64,000 nucleotides of DNA from NCBI GenBank assembly GCA_934464615.1, contig CAKSKA010000010.1, positions 1-64,000 on the forward strand, in the 5' to 3' direction. How positions within the stretch are numbered: the stretch's first letter is position 1; each line of letters starts with the position of its first letter. Of this stretch, positions 35,520 to 45,111 are shown piece by piece. Made by a program: the position numbers and the translations under genes. The notes under the pieces were generated by a model, which was given only the letters and a program-made list of their open reading frames with translations, had not been told where the DNA came from and ran no database searches. Source of the DNA: an uncultured Eubacteriales bacterium. GTDB lineage: Bacteria > Bacillota > Clostridia > Oscillospirales > Acutalibacteraceae.

Positions 35520-36116
35520 ATGTTATTTAAAGGTAAACAGGGCAGTAAGTACGATATGCTGCTTGTAGGACTCGGCAATCCCGATAAAAAGTATGAAAAT
35601 ACGCGGCACAACGCCGGATTTATGGTGGCGGACAGATTTTGCAAAGCACACGGCGCAACGCTTAAAAGGCTTAAATGCAAAGCGCTTGTGTGTGAGTGCG
35701 CGGTGGGCGCAAAACGCGTTTTGGTGGCTTTCCCGCAAACGTATATGAACCTGTCGGGCGAGGCGGTGCAGGCATTGTGCGGATTTTATAAGATTCCGAC
35801 GGATAAGCTGCTTATTGTTTTTGATGATATTTCGCTTGATGTCGGCAATATAAGGATAAGAAGAAGCGGCTCGCACGGCGGGCATAACGGTATGCGTAAT
35901 ATAAGCGAGCTTATGGGAACAAATGAAATAGCAAGGCTTAAAGTGGGCGTAGGTAAAAAACCGCATCCGGATTACGACCTTAAGGATTGGGTTTTAAGCC
36001 GTTTTACATCCGATGAGCAGACGGCGCTTGATACAGGTTTGGATAAGGCGGTAAACGCCGTTGATGAAATATTGCTTAAAAACATTGACAGCGCAATGAA
36101 TAAATATAACAGTTGA
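35520..36116 (+). CDS. pth: Peptidyl-tRNA hydrolase
   Basis: The 198-residue enzyme releases peptides from peptidyl-tRNA that has dropped off the ribosome. Family motifs: LLVGLGNPDKKYENTRHNAGF with the catalytic His in TRHN (residue 32), FPQTYMNLSGEAV near 80, FDDISLDVG near 106, SGSHGGHNGMRN near 122, and RLKVGVGKP. An ATG at 35520 follows GGGGGG. A longer frame from TTG 35502 would begin inside the mobile repeat and is rejected. It precedes mfd by 10 bp, a common clostridial gene order. Confidence 0.95.
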   Translation: MLFKGKQGSKYDMLLVGLGNPDKKYENTRHNAGFMVADRFCKAHGATLKRLKCKALVCECAVGAKRVLVAFPQTYMNLSGEAVQALCGFYKIPTDKLLIVFDDISLDVGNIRIRRSGSHGGHNGMRNISELMGTNEIARLKVGVGKKPHPDYDLKDWVLSRFTSDEQTALDTGLDKAVNAVDEILLKNIDSAMNKYNS

Positions 36117-36126
36117 CGAGGCAAAG

Positions 36127-39100
36127 ATGGAATTTTTAGATCGATTATTGCTTGAGAACTCCGAATACAGCGCTTTGCTTAACGATGTAAAAAAAGGGTA
36201 TCTGCCGACAGGCACGGCAGGACTTTCTTTAATACACAAGGCGGCGGTTATTTCCGCGCTTGCGGCACACACCGGCAAAAAGATTTTTGTTATAACGCCG
36301 GATGAAGCCGCAATGAACGAACTTTATGCCGATTTATCCGCAATGGGCAAACGCACCTTTACGTTTCCGTTAAGGGATATGTGCTTTACGGATATGTTAG
36401 GCAGGTCGGCGGAGTACGAACACAAAAGACTTAACACCCTGTCCGCAATAACGGACGGGGACTTTGACGTTGTAATAGCGTCTTCGGCTGCAGCGGCACA
36501 GTACACAATGCCGAAGTCCGTACTTAAAAGCAACAGTTTTGTTTTAAAAACGGGAAATGAAACGGCAATATCTTCCCTTACCGAAAAATTAATCGACGCA
36601 GGATACTCAAAACAACTGCAGGTTGAGGGCACAGGTCAGTTCTCGGTGCGCGGGGGTATAGTGGATATTTATGCCGCAAATTTTGCAAACCCCGTAAGAA
36701 TAGAATTTTTCGGTGACGAGATAGATACCTTAACGGAGTTTGATATAGTAACGCAGCGCCGTACTCAGCCTATAGACGAAATAAAAATAATTCCTGCGGC
36801 AGAGGTGGTATTCCGCAGTGAAGAACTTTGCACTGAACTTGAAAGCTATGCTGCCCGTGCGGCGCTTGCCGTACCTGCACAGCAAAGAATTGAGTCCGAT
36901 ATTTCGCTTTTAAAATCGGGTGTCGGAATACCGACCGACCGGTATATAACTGCCGTGTACAAAAAGAATACGCTGTTTGATTATATTGACGATAATGCGT
37001 TTATTGCAGTCAGCGACAGCACGGCGGCATATGAAAATCTTAAAGGATACATCTCCCGTATTAACGAGGATATTAAATGCTTTTTGGAGGACGGATATGT
37101 TTTCAAAAAGTACGCGCAGTTTAATATAAGTGCGTCGGAATACAGGAGCTATACCGAAAAATCGGTTTATCTTGAAAACTTTGCGGTATCCAAATACGAT
37201 GTGCCGCTTAAGGATATGATAAGTTTTAATTTTAAACGCATATCCGCATGGCACGGGGATATAAATGTTTTGATTCAGGACATACAGGGCTATGATAAAA
37301 ACGCCAGAATAATTATACTTTCCGGCAAGGAAAAGGCCGCACGGGTGCTGTGCGACGCTCTTAATTCCCACGGTGTCAAGGCGGCGCTTTATACCGATGC
37401 ACCGCCGACTGTTTCTGTAGGGGTTTCGGTTTGCTGCGGCGGACTTTCCGCCGGTATGGAATTGCCCGAACAAAATGCCGCGGTTTTTACCCAAAGCTAT
37501 GTTTACAGCGAAAAGCGAACGCATAAGCGTGTTAAAAGCGAAAACGTCTTTTCATCGCTTGATGAACTCAAAGAGGGCGATTATGTAGTACACGCAACGC
37601 ACGGTATAGGTATATTTTCCGGAATACGCAAAATAACATCGGGCGGTATAACAAAGGACTATATACGCATAACTTATGCGAAAGGCGATGCGCTTTACGT
37701 TCCGGTAACGCAGCTAGACCTCATATCAAAATATATAGGAAATACCGAAAATTCCACCGTAAAAGTAAACAAACTCGGCAGTTCCGACTGGCAAAAAACA
37801 CGCACCAGAGTTAAAAAAGCCGTAAAGGATATGGCAAAACAACTTACACAGCTTTACGCTAAGCGAATGTCGGTTAAAGGTTACGCTTTTGAGCCGGACA
37901 CGCAGCTGCAAAAGGAATTTGAGGCAACATTTCCGTATGTTGAAACCGAAGATCAGCTGCGGTGTATAAAGGAAATAAAATCAGATATGCAGCGGGACGT
38001 CCCGATGGACCGTTTGCTGTGCGGCGATGTGGGATTCGGCAAAACGGAGGTTGCATTGCGCGCCGCGTTTAAGTGTATAAGCGAAGGCAAGCAGTGCGCG
38101 CTGCTTGTACCCACAACCATACTTGCATGGCAGCACTATAATACAGCACTGCGCCGTTTCGGCGATATGCCGCTTAATGTAAAAATGCTTTCCCGTTTTG
38201 TAACGCCGGGTGCGCAGCGCAAAATAATTGCGGATACGGCGGCAGGCAAGGTTGACATGGTAATAGGCACGCACCGTATAATATCAAAAGATGTAAAGTT
38301 TAAAAGTCTGGGACTTGTTATAATTGATGAGGAACAGCGTTTCGGGGTTGCACAAAAAGAAAGACTTAAAGAAGAATATCCGAATGTGGATGTTTTGACA
38401 TTGTCTGCAACGCCCATACCGCGTACGCTTAATATGGCCATGTCCGGACTTCGCGATATGTCGACAATAGAGCAGTCGCCCGGCGACAGACTGCCGGTGC
38501 AGTCCTATGTGCTTGAATATAACGAGGCGGTTGTGTACGACGCAATACGCAGGGAATTGCGCAGAAGCGGACAGGTGTATTTTTTGCATAACAGGGTAGA
38601 GGATATTGTACAGTGCGCTTCAAAAATAAAATCGGCAATACCGGAGGTACGCATTGCCGTAGCACACGGAAAAATGGCGGAGGAAGAACTTTCGGACGTT
38701 TGGCAAAAACTTATTGAACATGAAATTGACGTACTTGTTTGCACAACGATAATCGAAACGGGCGTTGATGTGTCTAACGCCAACACGCTTATAATAGAAC
38801 AAGCCGACAGAATGGGACTTTCTCAACTTCACCAGTTAAGAGGCAGAGTCGGACGCTCCCCCAGACGCGCATACGCATATTTTTGCTTTAAACGCGATAA
38901 GCAGTTAAGCGAGGTTGCCGAAAAACGTCTTGAAGCCATACGGGAGTTTACCGAATTCGGCGCGGGATTTAAAATTGCCATGCGCGACCTTGAAATACGC
39001 GGTGCGGGAAATATCCTCGGCGGTGAGCAACACGGCAATATGGAAGCGGTAGGTTACGATATGTATATAAAACTGCTTAACGAAGCCATAAACGAGGAAA

Positions 39101-39549
39101 AGGGAATTGTAAACGAAACCGAAAACGAATGTACTGTGGATTTAGGAATATCGGCATATATACCGGAGCGTTATATAAATTCTCTGCCGGCAAGACTGGG
39201 CGTGTATAAGCGCATAGCGGCAGTGTCGGACGAGGAAGGCAAGCAGGATGTTACGGACGAACTTATAGACCGTTTCGGCGATCCTCCGCAGGCTGTAATG
39301 GGACTTATAAATATAGCGCTTTTGCGGAATAAGGCGGCGAAGCTGGGCATTTGCGAAATAAGCGAGGATAAATCCGGACTTATCCTTCGCGTCGGCAATA
39401 TGACGCAAAAACAAATAACCGTTTTGGGCGATGCTTTCGGAAAACGGTTCTGCGTATTTTCGGATGAAAAGCCTTATTACACGGTAAAATATGCAAAAGG
39501 ACAGAATAAAGCCGATTTGGTAAAAGAATTATCGCAAATAAAGCTGTAA
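36127..39549 (+). CDS. mfd: Transcription-repair coupling factor
   Basis: The 1140-residue ATPase removes stalled RNA polymerase and recruits UvrA. Domains in order are: UvrB-like N-terminal domains (about 1-350), the RNAP-interacting CarD-like domain (EGDYVVHATHGIGIFSGI near 484), the RecG-like helicase with Walker A GDVGFGKTE near 632 and DEEQ box IIDEEQRFG near 735, the TRG motif region, and the C-terminal regulatory domain. The length is typical. It is translated 10 bp after the pth stop and followed by a separately promoted lipoprotein gene. Confidence 0.96.
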   Translation: MEFLDRLLLENSEYSALLNDVKKGYLPTGTAGLSLIHKAAVISALAAHTGKKIFVITPDEAAMNELYADLSAMGKRTFTFPLRDMCFTDMLGRSAEYEHKRLNTLSAITDGDFDVVIASSAAAAQYTMPKSVLKSNSFVLKTGNETAISSLTEKLIDAGYSKQLQVEGTGQFSVRGGIVDIYAANFANPVRIEFFGDEIDTLTEFDIVTQRRTQPIDEIKIIPAAEVVFRSEELCTELESYAARAALAVPAQQRIESDISLLKSGVGIPTDRYITAVYKKNTLFDYIDDNAFIAVSDSTAAYENLKGYISRINEDIKCFLEDGYVFKKYAQFNISASEYRSYTEKSVYLENFAVSKYDVPLKDMISFNFKRISAWHGDINVLIQDIQGYDKNARIIILSGKEKAARVLCDALNSHGVKAALYTDAPPTVSVGVSVCCGGLSAGMELPEQNAAVFTQSYVYSEKRTHKRVKSENVFSSLDELKEGDYVVHATHGIGIFSGIRKITSGGITKDYIRITYAKGDALYVPVTQLDLISKYIGNTENSTVKVNKLGSSDWQKTRTRVKKAVKDMAKQLTQLYAKRMSVKGYAFEPDTQLQKEFEATFPYVETEDQLRCIKEIKSDMQRDVPMDRLLCGDVGFGKTEVALRAAFKCISEGKQCALLVPTTILAWQHYNTALRRFGDMPLNVKMLSRFVTPGAQRKIIADTAAGKVDMVIGTHRIISKDVKFKSLGLVIIDEEQRFGVAQKERLKEEYPNVDVLTLSATPIPRTLNMAMSGLRDMSTIEQSPGDRLPVQSYVLEYNEAVVYDAIRRELRRSGQVYFLHNRVEDIVQCASKIKSAIPEVRIAVAHGKMAEEELSDVWQKLIEHEIDVLVCTTIIETGVDVSNANTLIIEQADRMGLSQLHQLRGRVGRSPRRAYAYFCFKRDKQLSEVAEKRLEAIREFTEFGAGFKIAMRDLEIRGAGNILGGEQHGNMEAVGYDMYIKLLNEAINEEKGIVNETENECTVDLGISAYIPERYINSLPARLGVYKRIAAVSDEEGKQDVTDELIDRFGDPPQAVMGLINIALLRNKAAKLGICEISEDKSGLILRVGNMTQKQITVLGDAFGKRFCVFSDEKPYYTVKYAKGQNKADLVKELSQIKL

Positions 39550-39568
39550 TTCTTACATTAAAAAAATA

Positions 39569-39597
39569 TAGACATTTTTAAAGTTATGTTATATACT
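39569..39597 (+). promoter_or_regulatory. Promoter upstream of the PrsA-like lipoprotein gene
   Basis: TAGACA (39569-39574) and TATACT (39592-39597) are 17 bp apart, 40 bp before the start codon. Confidence 0.6.
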
Positions 39598-39636
39598 TTA
39601 ACTTGAACATTTAAATTATTTTACGGAGGACATAAG

Positions 39637-40704
39637 ATGTTTAATACTGTTAAAAAAATATGTGCCGTTTTTGCGGCAGCGGCAGTAATGCTCAGTTTGT
39701 CTGCCTGCCACAAAGCAGGGGAAACCGCTTTGAAAATAGATTCGGAGAATTTCACTTCCGGATTTTATGCCTGTGCGCTTTTAACCGCAGACAGTGAGGC
39801 TCGCACAAAGGCGTCCGAAATAAAGGGACAGACCGCTGTTGACGATACAAATAAAAATTATCTTGATACAAAGATAGACGACAAGGAATATTCGCAGTGG
39901 GTAAAAGATCGCGCGCTGGAAATCTGCCGCGAAATGGAGGCTGCAAAGCGTCTTTGCGAGGAAAACAATGTTTCCACGGCGGATTATCTTGAAAACGCAA
40001 AAACAACCGCACAGTATTATTGGACTAACGGTTACGAGGAACAATACACCCTTAACGGTGTATCGCTTGAAACTTTTAAAAACTTTATGGCTTACGACTC
40101 TTACCGTGCGGCATATTTTGAATATATGTACGGCGAGAACGGTAAGGAACCCGTGAACGAGGACGATATAAAAGAGCAGCTTGAGAAAAACTATGCGTAT
40201 GTAAATGTTCTAAGCGCAGACCTTACCGGTATTTCCGAAGCACAGGCGGACACTATGCGCGAACAGATGAATACTTACGCCGATCGCATACATTCGGGTG
40301 AATCGTTTGTATCTATTTATAATGAAATAAATTCAACACAATACACCGATACCGATAGTATAGGCGGTTTCAGCAATACGCTGGCAACTGTTTGGTCTGC
40401 CGCGGGCACACAGTACGAGAGTGAATATTATGATGAGGCTAAGGATTTGGCGGCAGGCGAAGTAATGGTTGTAACCCATAAATCCGAAAACAGTGTAAAA
40501 AGCACCCTTTTGCTTATTTATAAAGGCGATATGTTCAGTGATAAAAACACAAACATCGGCACACTTTACAGTGCCGCAAGGTACGACTTAAAGGGCGACG
40601 AATTGGAAAAAGCCATATCCGATAAAGCTGCCGCACTTGATTTTAAGGAAATAAAGTACGCAACAAACGTATTTAAAGTTAAAAACATAAAATCTGCTGA
40701 GTAA
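39637..40704 (+). CDS. Lipoprotein, PrsA/SurA-like by position and helical N-domain
   Basis: The 355-residue protein has a signal peptide ending LSAC (lipidated Cys near 24). It continues with a long helical region (residues about 60-170, including ALEICREMEAAKRLCEE) and a C-terminal half with the pattern of a degenerate parvulin-type domain (YVNVLSADLTGIS, IHSGESFVSIYNE, AAGEVMVVTHKS). Gene order pth-mfd-foldase is common in Clostridia, which supports an extracytoplasmic folding role. Clear parvulin catalytic residues are not evident, so isomerase activity is doubtful. It has its own promoter, and asnA follows 16 bp later. Confidence 0.65.
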   Translation: MFNTVKKICAVFAAAAVMLSLSACHKAGETALKIDSENFTSGFYACALLTADSEARTKASEIKGQTAVDDTNKNYLDTKIDDKEYSQWVKDRALEICREMEAAKRLCEENNVSTADYLENAKTTAQYYWTNGYEEQYTLNGVSLETFKNFMAYDSYRAAYFEYMYGENGKEPVNEDDIKEQLEKNYAYVNVLSADLTGISEAQADTMREQMNTYADRIHSGESFVSIYNEINSTQYTDTDSIGGFSNTLATVWSAAGTQYESEYYDEAKDLAAGEVMVVTHKSENSVKSTLLLIYKGDMFSDKNTNIGTLYSAARYDLKGDELEKAISDKAAALDFKEIKYATNVFKVKNIKSAE

Positions 40705-40720
40705 GACGGAGCAAATATAA

Positions 40721-41728
40721 ATGAGAAAATTAATTATACCCGAAAATTATAAATCGGTGCTTAATATTTACGAAACCGAAGTTGCAATTAAAAAAGTAAA
40801 GGATTTTTTTGAAAGAAACCTTGCTGAAAAGTTAAACCTTACCCGTGTTTCCGCACCGCTGTTTGTCGACTCCGCAAGCGGACTTAACGACAACCTGAAC
40901 GGTGTCGAAAGACCTGTAAGTTTTGATATAAAGGATTGCGGCATTATGGCGGAAATAGTACATTCCCTTGCAAAATGGAAACGCTTTTCCCTTAAGCGTC
41001 ACGGTTTTGCCGTGGGTGAGGGGCTTTATACCGATATGAACGCAGTACGCAGGGATGAAGAACTTGATAATATTCATTCCGTTTTTGTCGACCAGTGGGA
41101 CTGGGAAAAGATTATAGATAAATCCGACAGAAATGTTCAGACGCTTAAAGACACGGTAAACAAAATTTACGAGGCGCTCCGCGAAACCGAAAAGTACATA
41201 GCAGGTCAGTACAACTTTATAAACCGTGTTTTAAGTGATGAAATTACCTTTATAACAACACAGGAATTAGAGGACAAATATCCGGATAAAACGCCTAAAG
41301 AACGGGAAGACGCCATCGTCAAGGAAAAGGGTTCCGTATTTTTAATGCAGATAGGCGTAAAATTGCGCTCGGGCAAAATACATGACGGACGCGCACCCGA
41401 TTATGATGATTGGACGCTTAACGGTGATATTTTGGTTTATAATCCGGTGCTTGATTCCGCTTTTGAGCTTTCAAGCATGGGAATACGCGTTGACGAGGAC
41501 GCGCTTATTAAGCAGCTTGAGGAGGCCGATTGCACATTCCGCAAAACTCTGCCTTTCCATAAAGCGCTGCTTGACCGTGAATTGCCTTATACAATAGGCG
41601 GCGGTATAGGCCAATCGAGAATGTGTATGCTGTTTTTAAGAAAAGCGCATATAGGTGAAGTACAGTCATCGGTATGGCCGGAAGAAATGGAAAAAGAATG
41701 TAGTGAAAACGGAATAATTCTGTTGTAA
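40721..41728 (+). CDS. asnA: Aspartate-ammonia ligase
   Basis: The 335-residue class II synthetase-like enzyme makes asparagine from aspartate and ammonia with ATP. Family stretches are [20 protein letters not shown] near residue 44, [15 protein letters not shown] near 87, VDQWDWEK near 124, and [16 protein letters not shown] near 291 (motif 3). The length is standard. The start follows ACGGAGC. It is transcribed in the same direction as the lipoprotein gene 16 bp upstream and may share its promoter. Confidence 0.95.
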   Translation: MRKLIIPENYKSVLNIYETEVAIKKVKDFFERNLAEKLNLTRVSAPLFVDSASGLNDNLNGVERPVSFDIKDCGIMAEIVHSLAKWKRFSLKRHGFAVGEGLYTDMNAVRRDEELDNIHSVFVDQWDWEKIIDKSDRNVQTLKDTVNKIYEALRETEKYIAGQYNFINRVLSDEITFITTQELEDKYPDKTPKEREDAIVKEKGSVFLMQIGVKLRSGKIHDGRAPDYDDWTLNGDILVYNPVLDSAFELSSMGIRVDEDALIKQLEEADCTFRKTLPFHKALLDRELPYTIGGGIGQSRMCMLFLRKAHIGEVQSSVWPEEMEKECSENGIILL

Positions 41729-41771
41729 TTTTGCAATATCGCTTTGTGTTGCAAAACATCAGGCATACAAT

Positions 41772-41802
41772 TCGCAGGGCAAGCAGTTTGTTTTCCCTGC
41801 GA
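41772..41802 (+). terminator. Weak hairpin after asnA
   Basis: TCGCAGGG (41772-41779) pairs with CCCTGCGA (41795-41802), with only a short TTTATGTT after it. A separate TTTTGCAA/TTGCAAAA repeat lies just after the asnA stop. Either may attenuate transcription into the esterase genes. Confidence 0.4.
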
Positions 41803-41822
41803 TTTATGTTAGGGGTTAAAAT

Positions 41823-43319
41823 ATGGTAAGTAAATTTGACGATTATTTAATTTGCGGAACACAGCATGACCTTGACGGACTTGAAAACACCGATTCATTT
41901 TCCTATAAAACCGGTGAGGACATCGTGTTTATACTTAAACCAAAACAAAGTTATTCTGTAGAGTATACGCTTTATAAGGATAATGCTGCCGAAAATCTTT
42001 ACGGAGATGAAAAAGTAATTGATGCCGGCAGGCAATCGGTAAAACACGCAACCGCCACGGGGGATACGCAAATTGTTACCCGTATGGCAAAGCCGGGTGC
42101 GGTGCGCCTTGGCTGTAGTTTAACCGATAAAAACGGCGAGGTAATCCTGCGCTTTAACATAGGTGCCGTTGCCGACAGCGATAAGATACGTCAGCCTATG
42201 GACAAAGCCGATTTAATCCCTACGGGATACACAACTTCGTCCGGAGAAAAGGTTGAAAAAAGCATCAAAGAATTTTACGACGATATGCGGACCGACTTTG
42301 ACAGTATATTTAAAAAAATAAAACAAAAGGTCGAAAAAGAACGTAAAGCGTTTAATGAATTTTGGTATAAAGAAAAAAACATCGGGGACAGTTTTTGCAT
42401 ACCGGAAACGGTTGAGTGCCGTGTTGTAAAAACCGATGAAAGCGGTGTGTATGTCGATTTTAAACTTGCAACGGACGAGGGAGTAGGCACTGTATCTACG
42501 GGGGATGACGGTCTGTTTTGCAGTGAAATTTATAAAAAGCGCAGCATACAAACAGGCAGGCAGCAGTATAATTTGCGGCCTTCATGCGGTATTATATCGG
42601 TGCCGGTACCGGCAGCCGCCGGCACATTGTCTATGCGCGGATGTTACAGGGGTTACGGGAATGTTCCGGCAGAACTTGTGGGAACCGATGCCGACATTGC
42701 CGTTTCAATGAATTCCCACGGGATTTTGAATATGTGCGGCAGTGATTATTACGAAAAACTCGACCGTGTTCCGCTTGAGGACGGCGGCATAGGCAATTGC
42801 GTTGTCAGCCTTTACGAACAGGCCCTTACAGATCCGCGTGACCTTTATACTTACGGTATTTTAATGCGCGATTATGTTGCATTGCAATTTGCAAAATTAA
42901 TACCGTTTTATGACGGCAGGGGTGAAAATTTAACCGTAATAGGCGGCTCTATGGCGGCGTGGCAGTCGGTTTGTCTGTCGGTGCTTGATAAAGATGTGGT
43001 AAAAAGCCGCCTTAATATTCCGTGGATGTGTTCGCTCGGTTGGGAAAAAGCAGGGGATATACCGTCGGGATTTATGCCTGTAGGCACTAATGCAGAATAT
43101 TATTACAGCACGGTTTGCGCCGCAAGACTGCTGCACGGACGCACAAATTACAGTACGGCAATAACGGCCGGACTTGCAGATTACGATGCCTCTCCGCCTT
43201 CAGGTGTTACCGCGCTTTATAACGAGTTTGACTGCCCTAAATGTATTGAGTTTGAGCAGTTTAAAAATCACGGGCAGTCTGCTTGTCGTAATGTGATTAT
43301 TTCACGCCGCGAGCAGTAA
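41823..43319 (+). CDS. CE7/acetylxylan-esterase-like alpha/beta hydrolase
   Basis: In this 498-residue protein the first about 170 residues hold beta-rich sequence of unknown fold. The rest resembles acetylxylan-esterase (AXE1/CE7) hydrolases: YRGYGN near 283 (oxyanion region), DLYTYGILMRDYVALQFAKLIPF near 342, the nucleophile elbow VIGGSMAAWQSV near 376 (family usual GGSQGG), DVVKSRLNIPWMCSL, and a C-terminal NEFDCPKCIEFEQFKNHG holding the likely catalytic His. It probably removes acetyl groups from plant polysaccharide oligomers. There is no signal peptide, so it acts in the cytoplasm. It is 15 bp upstream of a GDSL esterase gene. Confidence 0.72.
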   Translation: MVSKFDDYLICGTQHDLDGLENTDSFSYKTGEDIVFILKPKQSYSVEYTLYKDNAAENLYGDEKVIDAGRQSVKHATATGDTQIVTRMAKPGAVRLGCSLTDKNGEVILRFNIGAVADSDKIRQPMDKADLIPTGYTTSSGEKVEKSIKEFYDDMRTDFDSIFKKIKQKVEKERKAFNEFWYKEKNIGDSFCIPETVECRVVKTDESGVYVDFKLATDEGVGTVSTGDDGLFCSEIYKKRSIQTGRQQYNLRPSCGIISVPVPAAAGTLSMRGCYRGYGNVPAELVGTDADIAVSMNSHGILNMCGSDYYEKLDRVPLEDGGIGNCVVSLYEQALTDPRDLYTYGILMRDYVALQFAKLIPFYDGRGENLTVIGGSMAAWQSVCLSVLDKDVVKSRLNIPWMCSLGWEKAGDIPSGFMPVGTNAEYYYSTVCAARLLHGRTNYSTAITAGLADYDASPPSGVTALYNEFDCPKCIEFEQFKNHGQSACRNVIISRREQ

Positions 43320-43334
43320 GAGGGAGAGCTATGT

Positions 43335-44174
43335 ATGGGAAGAATAGTTGTTATAGGGGATTCCACAACACAGGATTATGATAAAAATGCATATCCGCAG
43401 CAGGGTTGGGCGTATTATTTAAAAGATGTATTCGGTAAAGATAATGTTTTAAATCTTGCAAGGGCGGGATATGCGTTAAAAACATATATTTATGCGTGGG
43501 ATTATATTAAAGGCAACATACGGGAAAACGATCCCGATAAATGTTATTTTACCGAGTGCCTTAACAAAATAGAAAAAGGCGACACCGTAATTTTTGCCTG
43601 GGGCGCAATAAACGATATGGGAATGATTGATTTTGATGCCTATCGTGAGGCGGTCGGCGGTGAATATGTAAAGGATAATTATTTTGTTGACCGAGATGTT
43701 TTTTTAAACGTCGGTAAGGGATACGGCACACATAATCTTTTTACATTGCGCAGCACACCGCAGGAAACCGAGAAAATTATGCGTTTTATGATAAATAAAA
43801 TAAAGGAAAAATGCGATAAGGTAATTGTAGTAAGTTCAACGGGAAAGTATTATCCGTTAAACGGCAACAAATTTAATGTGTTTTGTGCGAGTCATATGTA
43901 CCGTGCCGCCATTAAAAATGCAGCTGTTACTACGGAGAGCGCTTACATAGATGTTGCATATGATTTTGAAAAAGAGTTTTCCGAAATAGGTTATGACGGA
44001 ATGATGGATAAATATTTTCTTTCAAAGCGTACATACGAAAGGTGCCGCAGAGAAAGCGGACTTGACGTAAAAGACGGCTACAGGGACGACAATGTGCATT
44101 ATAATTTTAACGGGGCAAAACGTATTTGCAATATTTTTCTTGAACAGGCAAATAAGTTGCATATATTGCCTTGA
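43335..44174 (+). CDS. SGNH/GDSL esterase of the rhamnogalacturonan-acetylesterase type
   Basis: The 279-residue hydrolase opens with IVVIGDSTTQDYD (block I, nucleophile Ser in GDST, as in CE12 rhamnogalacturonan acetylesterases). It has block III WGAINDMG near residue 92 and the C-terminal block V DDNVHYNFNGAK with Asp and His near 255. No signal peptide is present, so it should act on imported pectin oligomers. With the CE7-like gene just upstream it forms a two-esterase unit, consistent with the GH106-like glycosidase at 61.9 kb. The start follows AGAGGGAGAG. Confidence 0.82.
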   Translation: MGRIVVIGDSTTQDYDKNAYPQQGWAYYLKDVFGKDNVLNLARAGYALKTYIYAWDYIKGNIRENDPDKCYFTECLNKIEKGDTVIFAWGAINDMGMIDFDAYREAVGGEYVKDNYFVDRDVFLNVGKGYGTHNLFTLRSTPQETEKIMRFMINKIKEKCDKVIVVSSTGKYYPLNGNKFNVFCASHMYRAAIKNAAVTTESAYIDVAYDFEKEFSEIGYDGMMDKYFLSKRTYERCRRESGLDVKDGYRDDNVHYNFNGAKRICNIFLEQANKLHILP

Positions 44175-44200
44175 CATTAAAATCCGCAGTGTGTTAAAAT
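44171..44200 (+). promoter_or_regulatory. Promoter for the first zinc-ribbon membrane protein
   Basis: A perfect TTGACA (44171-44176) and TAAAAT (44195-44200), 18 bp apart, overlap the esterase stop codon. Confidence 0.55.
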
Positions 44201-44264
44201 AATTTCAGTGTTAATGTGTAAACAATATGCGCTAAACCGAATAAAATACAGGGAGATATGATTT

Positions 44265-44741
44265 ATGAAAAAGTGTAATTTCTGCAATGCAGAGCTTGAC
44301 GACAACGCTGTTTTTTGCTCAAACTGCGGCGCACAGGTAGGCGCGCAGCAACAGGCAAACGCACCTGCACAGCCGGTTTATGTACCGCAGGTAAATCCCT
44401 TTGATCATACTGCGGAATTTGACGCAAAAGATATTTCCGATAATAAGGTTTTCGCCGTTCTCGGTTATTTGCTCGGTACGGTAGGCGTTATTATTGCCCT
44501 GCTTGCAAGCCGTTCTTCGGCATTTACAATGTTCCATGTAAGACAGGCACTTAAATTTACAGTGGTGGAAATACTTATGGCTATTTGTACCGTTGTTTTG
44601 TTCTGGACTATAATTGTGCCGATCGCTTTCGGTGTAATGACCACGGTGTTGACCGTTATCAGAATAATCTGCTTCTTCCAGATCTGCTCCGGCAAAGCTA
44701 TAGAACCGGCAATAATCAGAAATCTGGGATTTTTAAAATAA
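44265..44741 (+). CDS. Zinc-ribbon membrane protein (DUF4870-like)
   Basis: In this 158-residue protein residues 1-26 form a zinc ribbon (KKCNFCNAELDD, FCSNCGAQ). A Gln/Pro/Ala-rich linker follows, and residues about 60-150 hold three hydrophobic segments with FTMFHVRQALKFTVVE, typical of DUF4870-type membrane proteins. The function is unknown. The ribbon closely resembles that of the gene at 45112, so the two may share a partner. It is monocistronic, with its own promoter and terminator, just upstream of tRNA-Leu. Confidence 0.75.
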   Translation: MKKCNFCNAELDDNAVFCSNCGAQVGAQQQANAPAQPVYVPQVNPFDHTAEFDAKDISDNKVFAVLGYLLGTVGVIIALLASRSSAFTMFHVRQALKFTVVEILMAICTVVLFWTIIVPIAFGVMTTVLTVIRIICFFQICSGKAIEPAIIRNLGFLK

Positions 44742-44756
44742 TAAATACATATAAGG

Positions 44757-44791
44757 TATACGGACGCTGTAAAACAGTGTCCGTATATTTT
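44757..44791 (+). terminator. Terminator after the first zinc-ribbon gene
   Basis: A 14-bp stem, TATACGGACGCTGT (44757-44770) with its complement (44774-44787, one G-T pair), is followed by TTTTA. Confidence 0.85.
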
Positions 44792-44812
44792 ATGCCGCGG
44801 CGCAATTTTTAC

Positions 44813-44841
44813 TTGACAAAGCAATTTATATATTATAAAAT
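44813..44841 (+). promoter_or_regulatory. Promoter of tRNA-Leu
   Basis: A perfect TTGACA (44813-44818) and TAAAAT (44836-44841), 17 bp apart, lie 12 bp before the tRNA. Confidence 0.65.
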
Positions 44842-44853
44842 AGTTTTTGCAAT

Positions 44854-44940
44854 GCCGCTGTGGTGGAATAGGCAGACACAAGGGACTTAAAATCCCTCGG
44901 TAGCGATACCGTACCGGTTCAAGTCCGGTCAGCGGCACCA
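44854..44940 (+). tRNA. tRNA-Leu (anticodon TAA)
   Basis: An 87-nt class II tRNA with encoded CCA. The acceptor GCCGCTG pairs with CAGCGGC (7 bp), followed by discriminator A. The anticodon loop CTTAAAA has TAA at 44888-44890, the variable arm is long (CGGTAGCGATACCG), and the T-arm is CCGGTTCAAGTCCGG. It decodes UUA. Confidence 0.97.
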
Positions 44941-44970
44941 ACCCCTCATTCACAGGAATGAGGGGTTAAT
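44940..44970 (+). terminator. Terminator after tRNA-Leu
   Basis: AACCCCTCATTC and GAATGAGGGGTT form a 12-bp stem with an ACAG loop, directly after the CCA end, followed by AATTTATTT. Confidence 0.85.
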
Positions 44971-45041
44971 TTATTTATATAATTATTTTGTTTTTAGTTT
45001 TATTTAATAATTGAATTGGAATTTTTTGTAATTTTTGAGTA

Positions 45042-45070
45042 TTGACGCAGATTTAAATGTCGCGTATAAT
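45042..45070 (+). promoter_or_regulatory. Promoter for the second zinc-ribbon gene
   Basis: TTGACG (45042-45047) and a perfect TATAAT (45065-45070) are separated by exactly 17 bp. Confidence 0.75.
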
Positions 45071-45111
45071 AAAATTGTAAAATTTTAACAATTAAACTTT
45101 TGGGGGTTTTT

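Noticed and set aside
44465..44953. Minus-strand open frame with a protein-like N-terminal stretch containing TGLEPV
   Set aside because: It runs across tRNA-Leu and the zinc-ribbon gene. The TGLEP stretch is the T-arm read backwards, a known source of false proteins.
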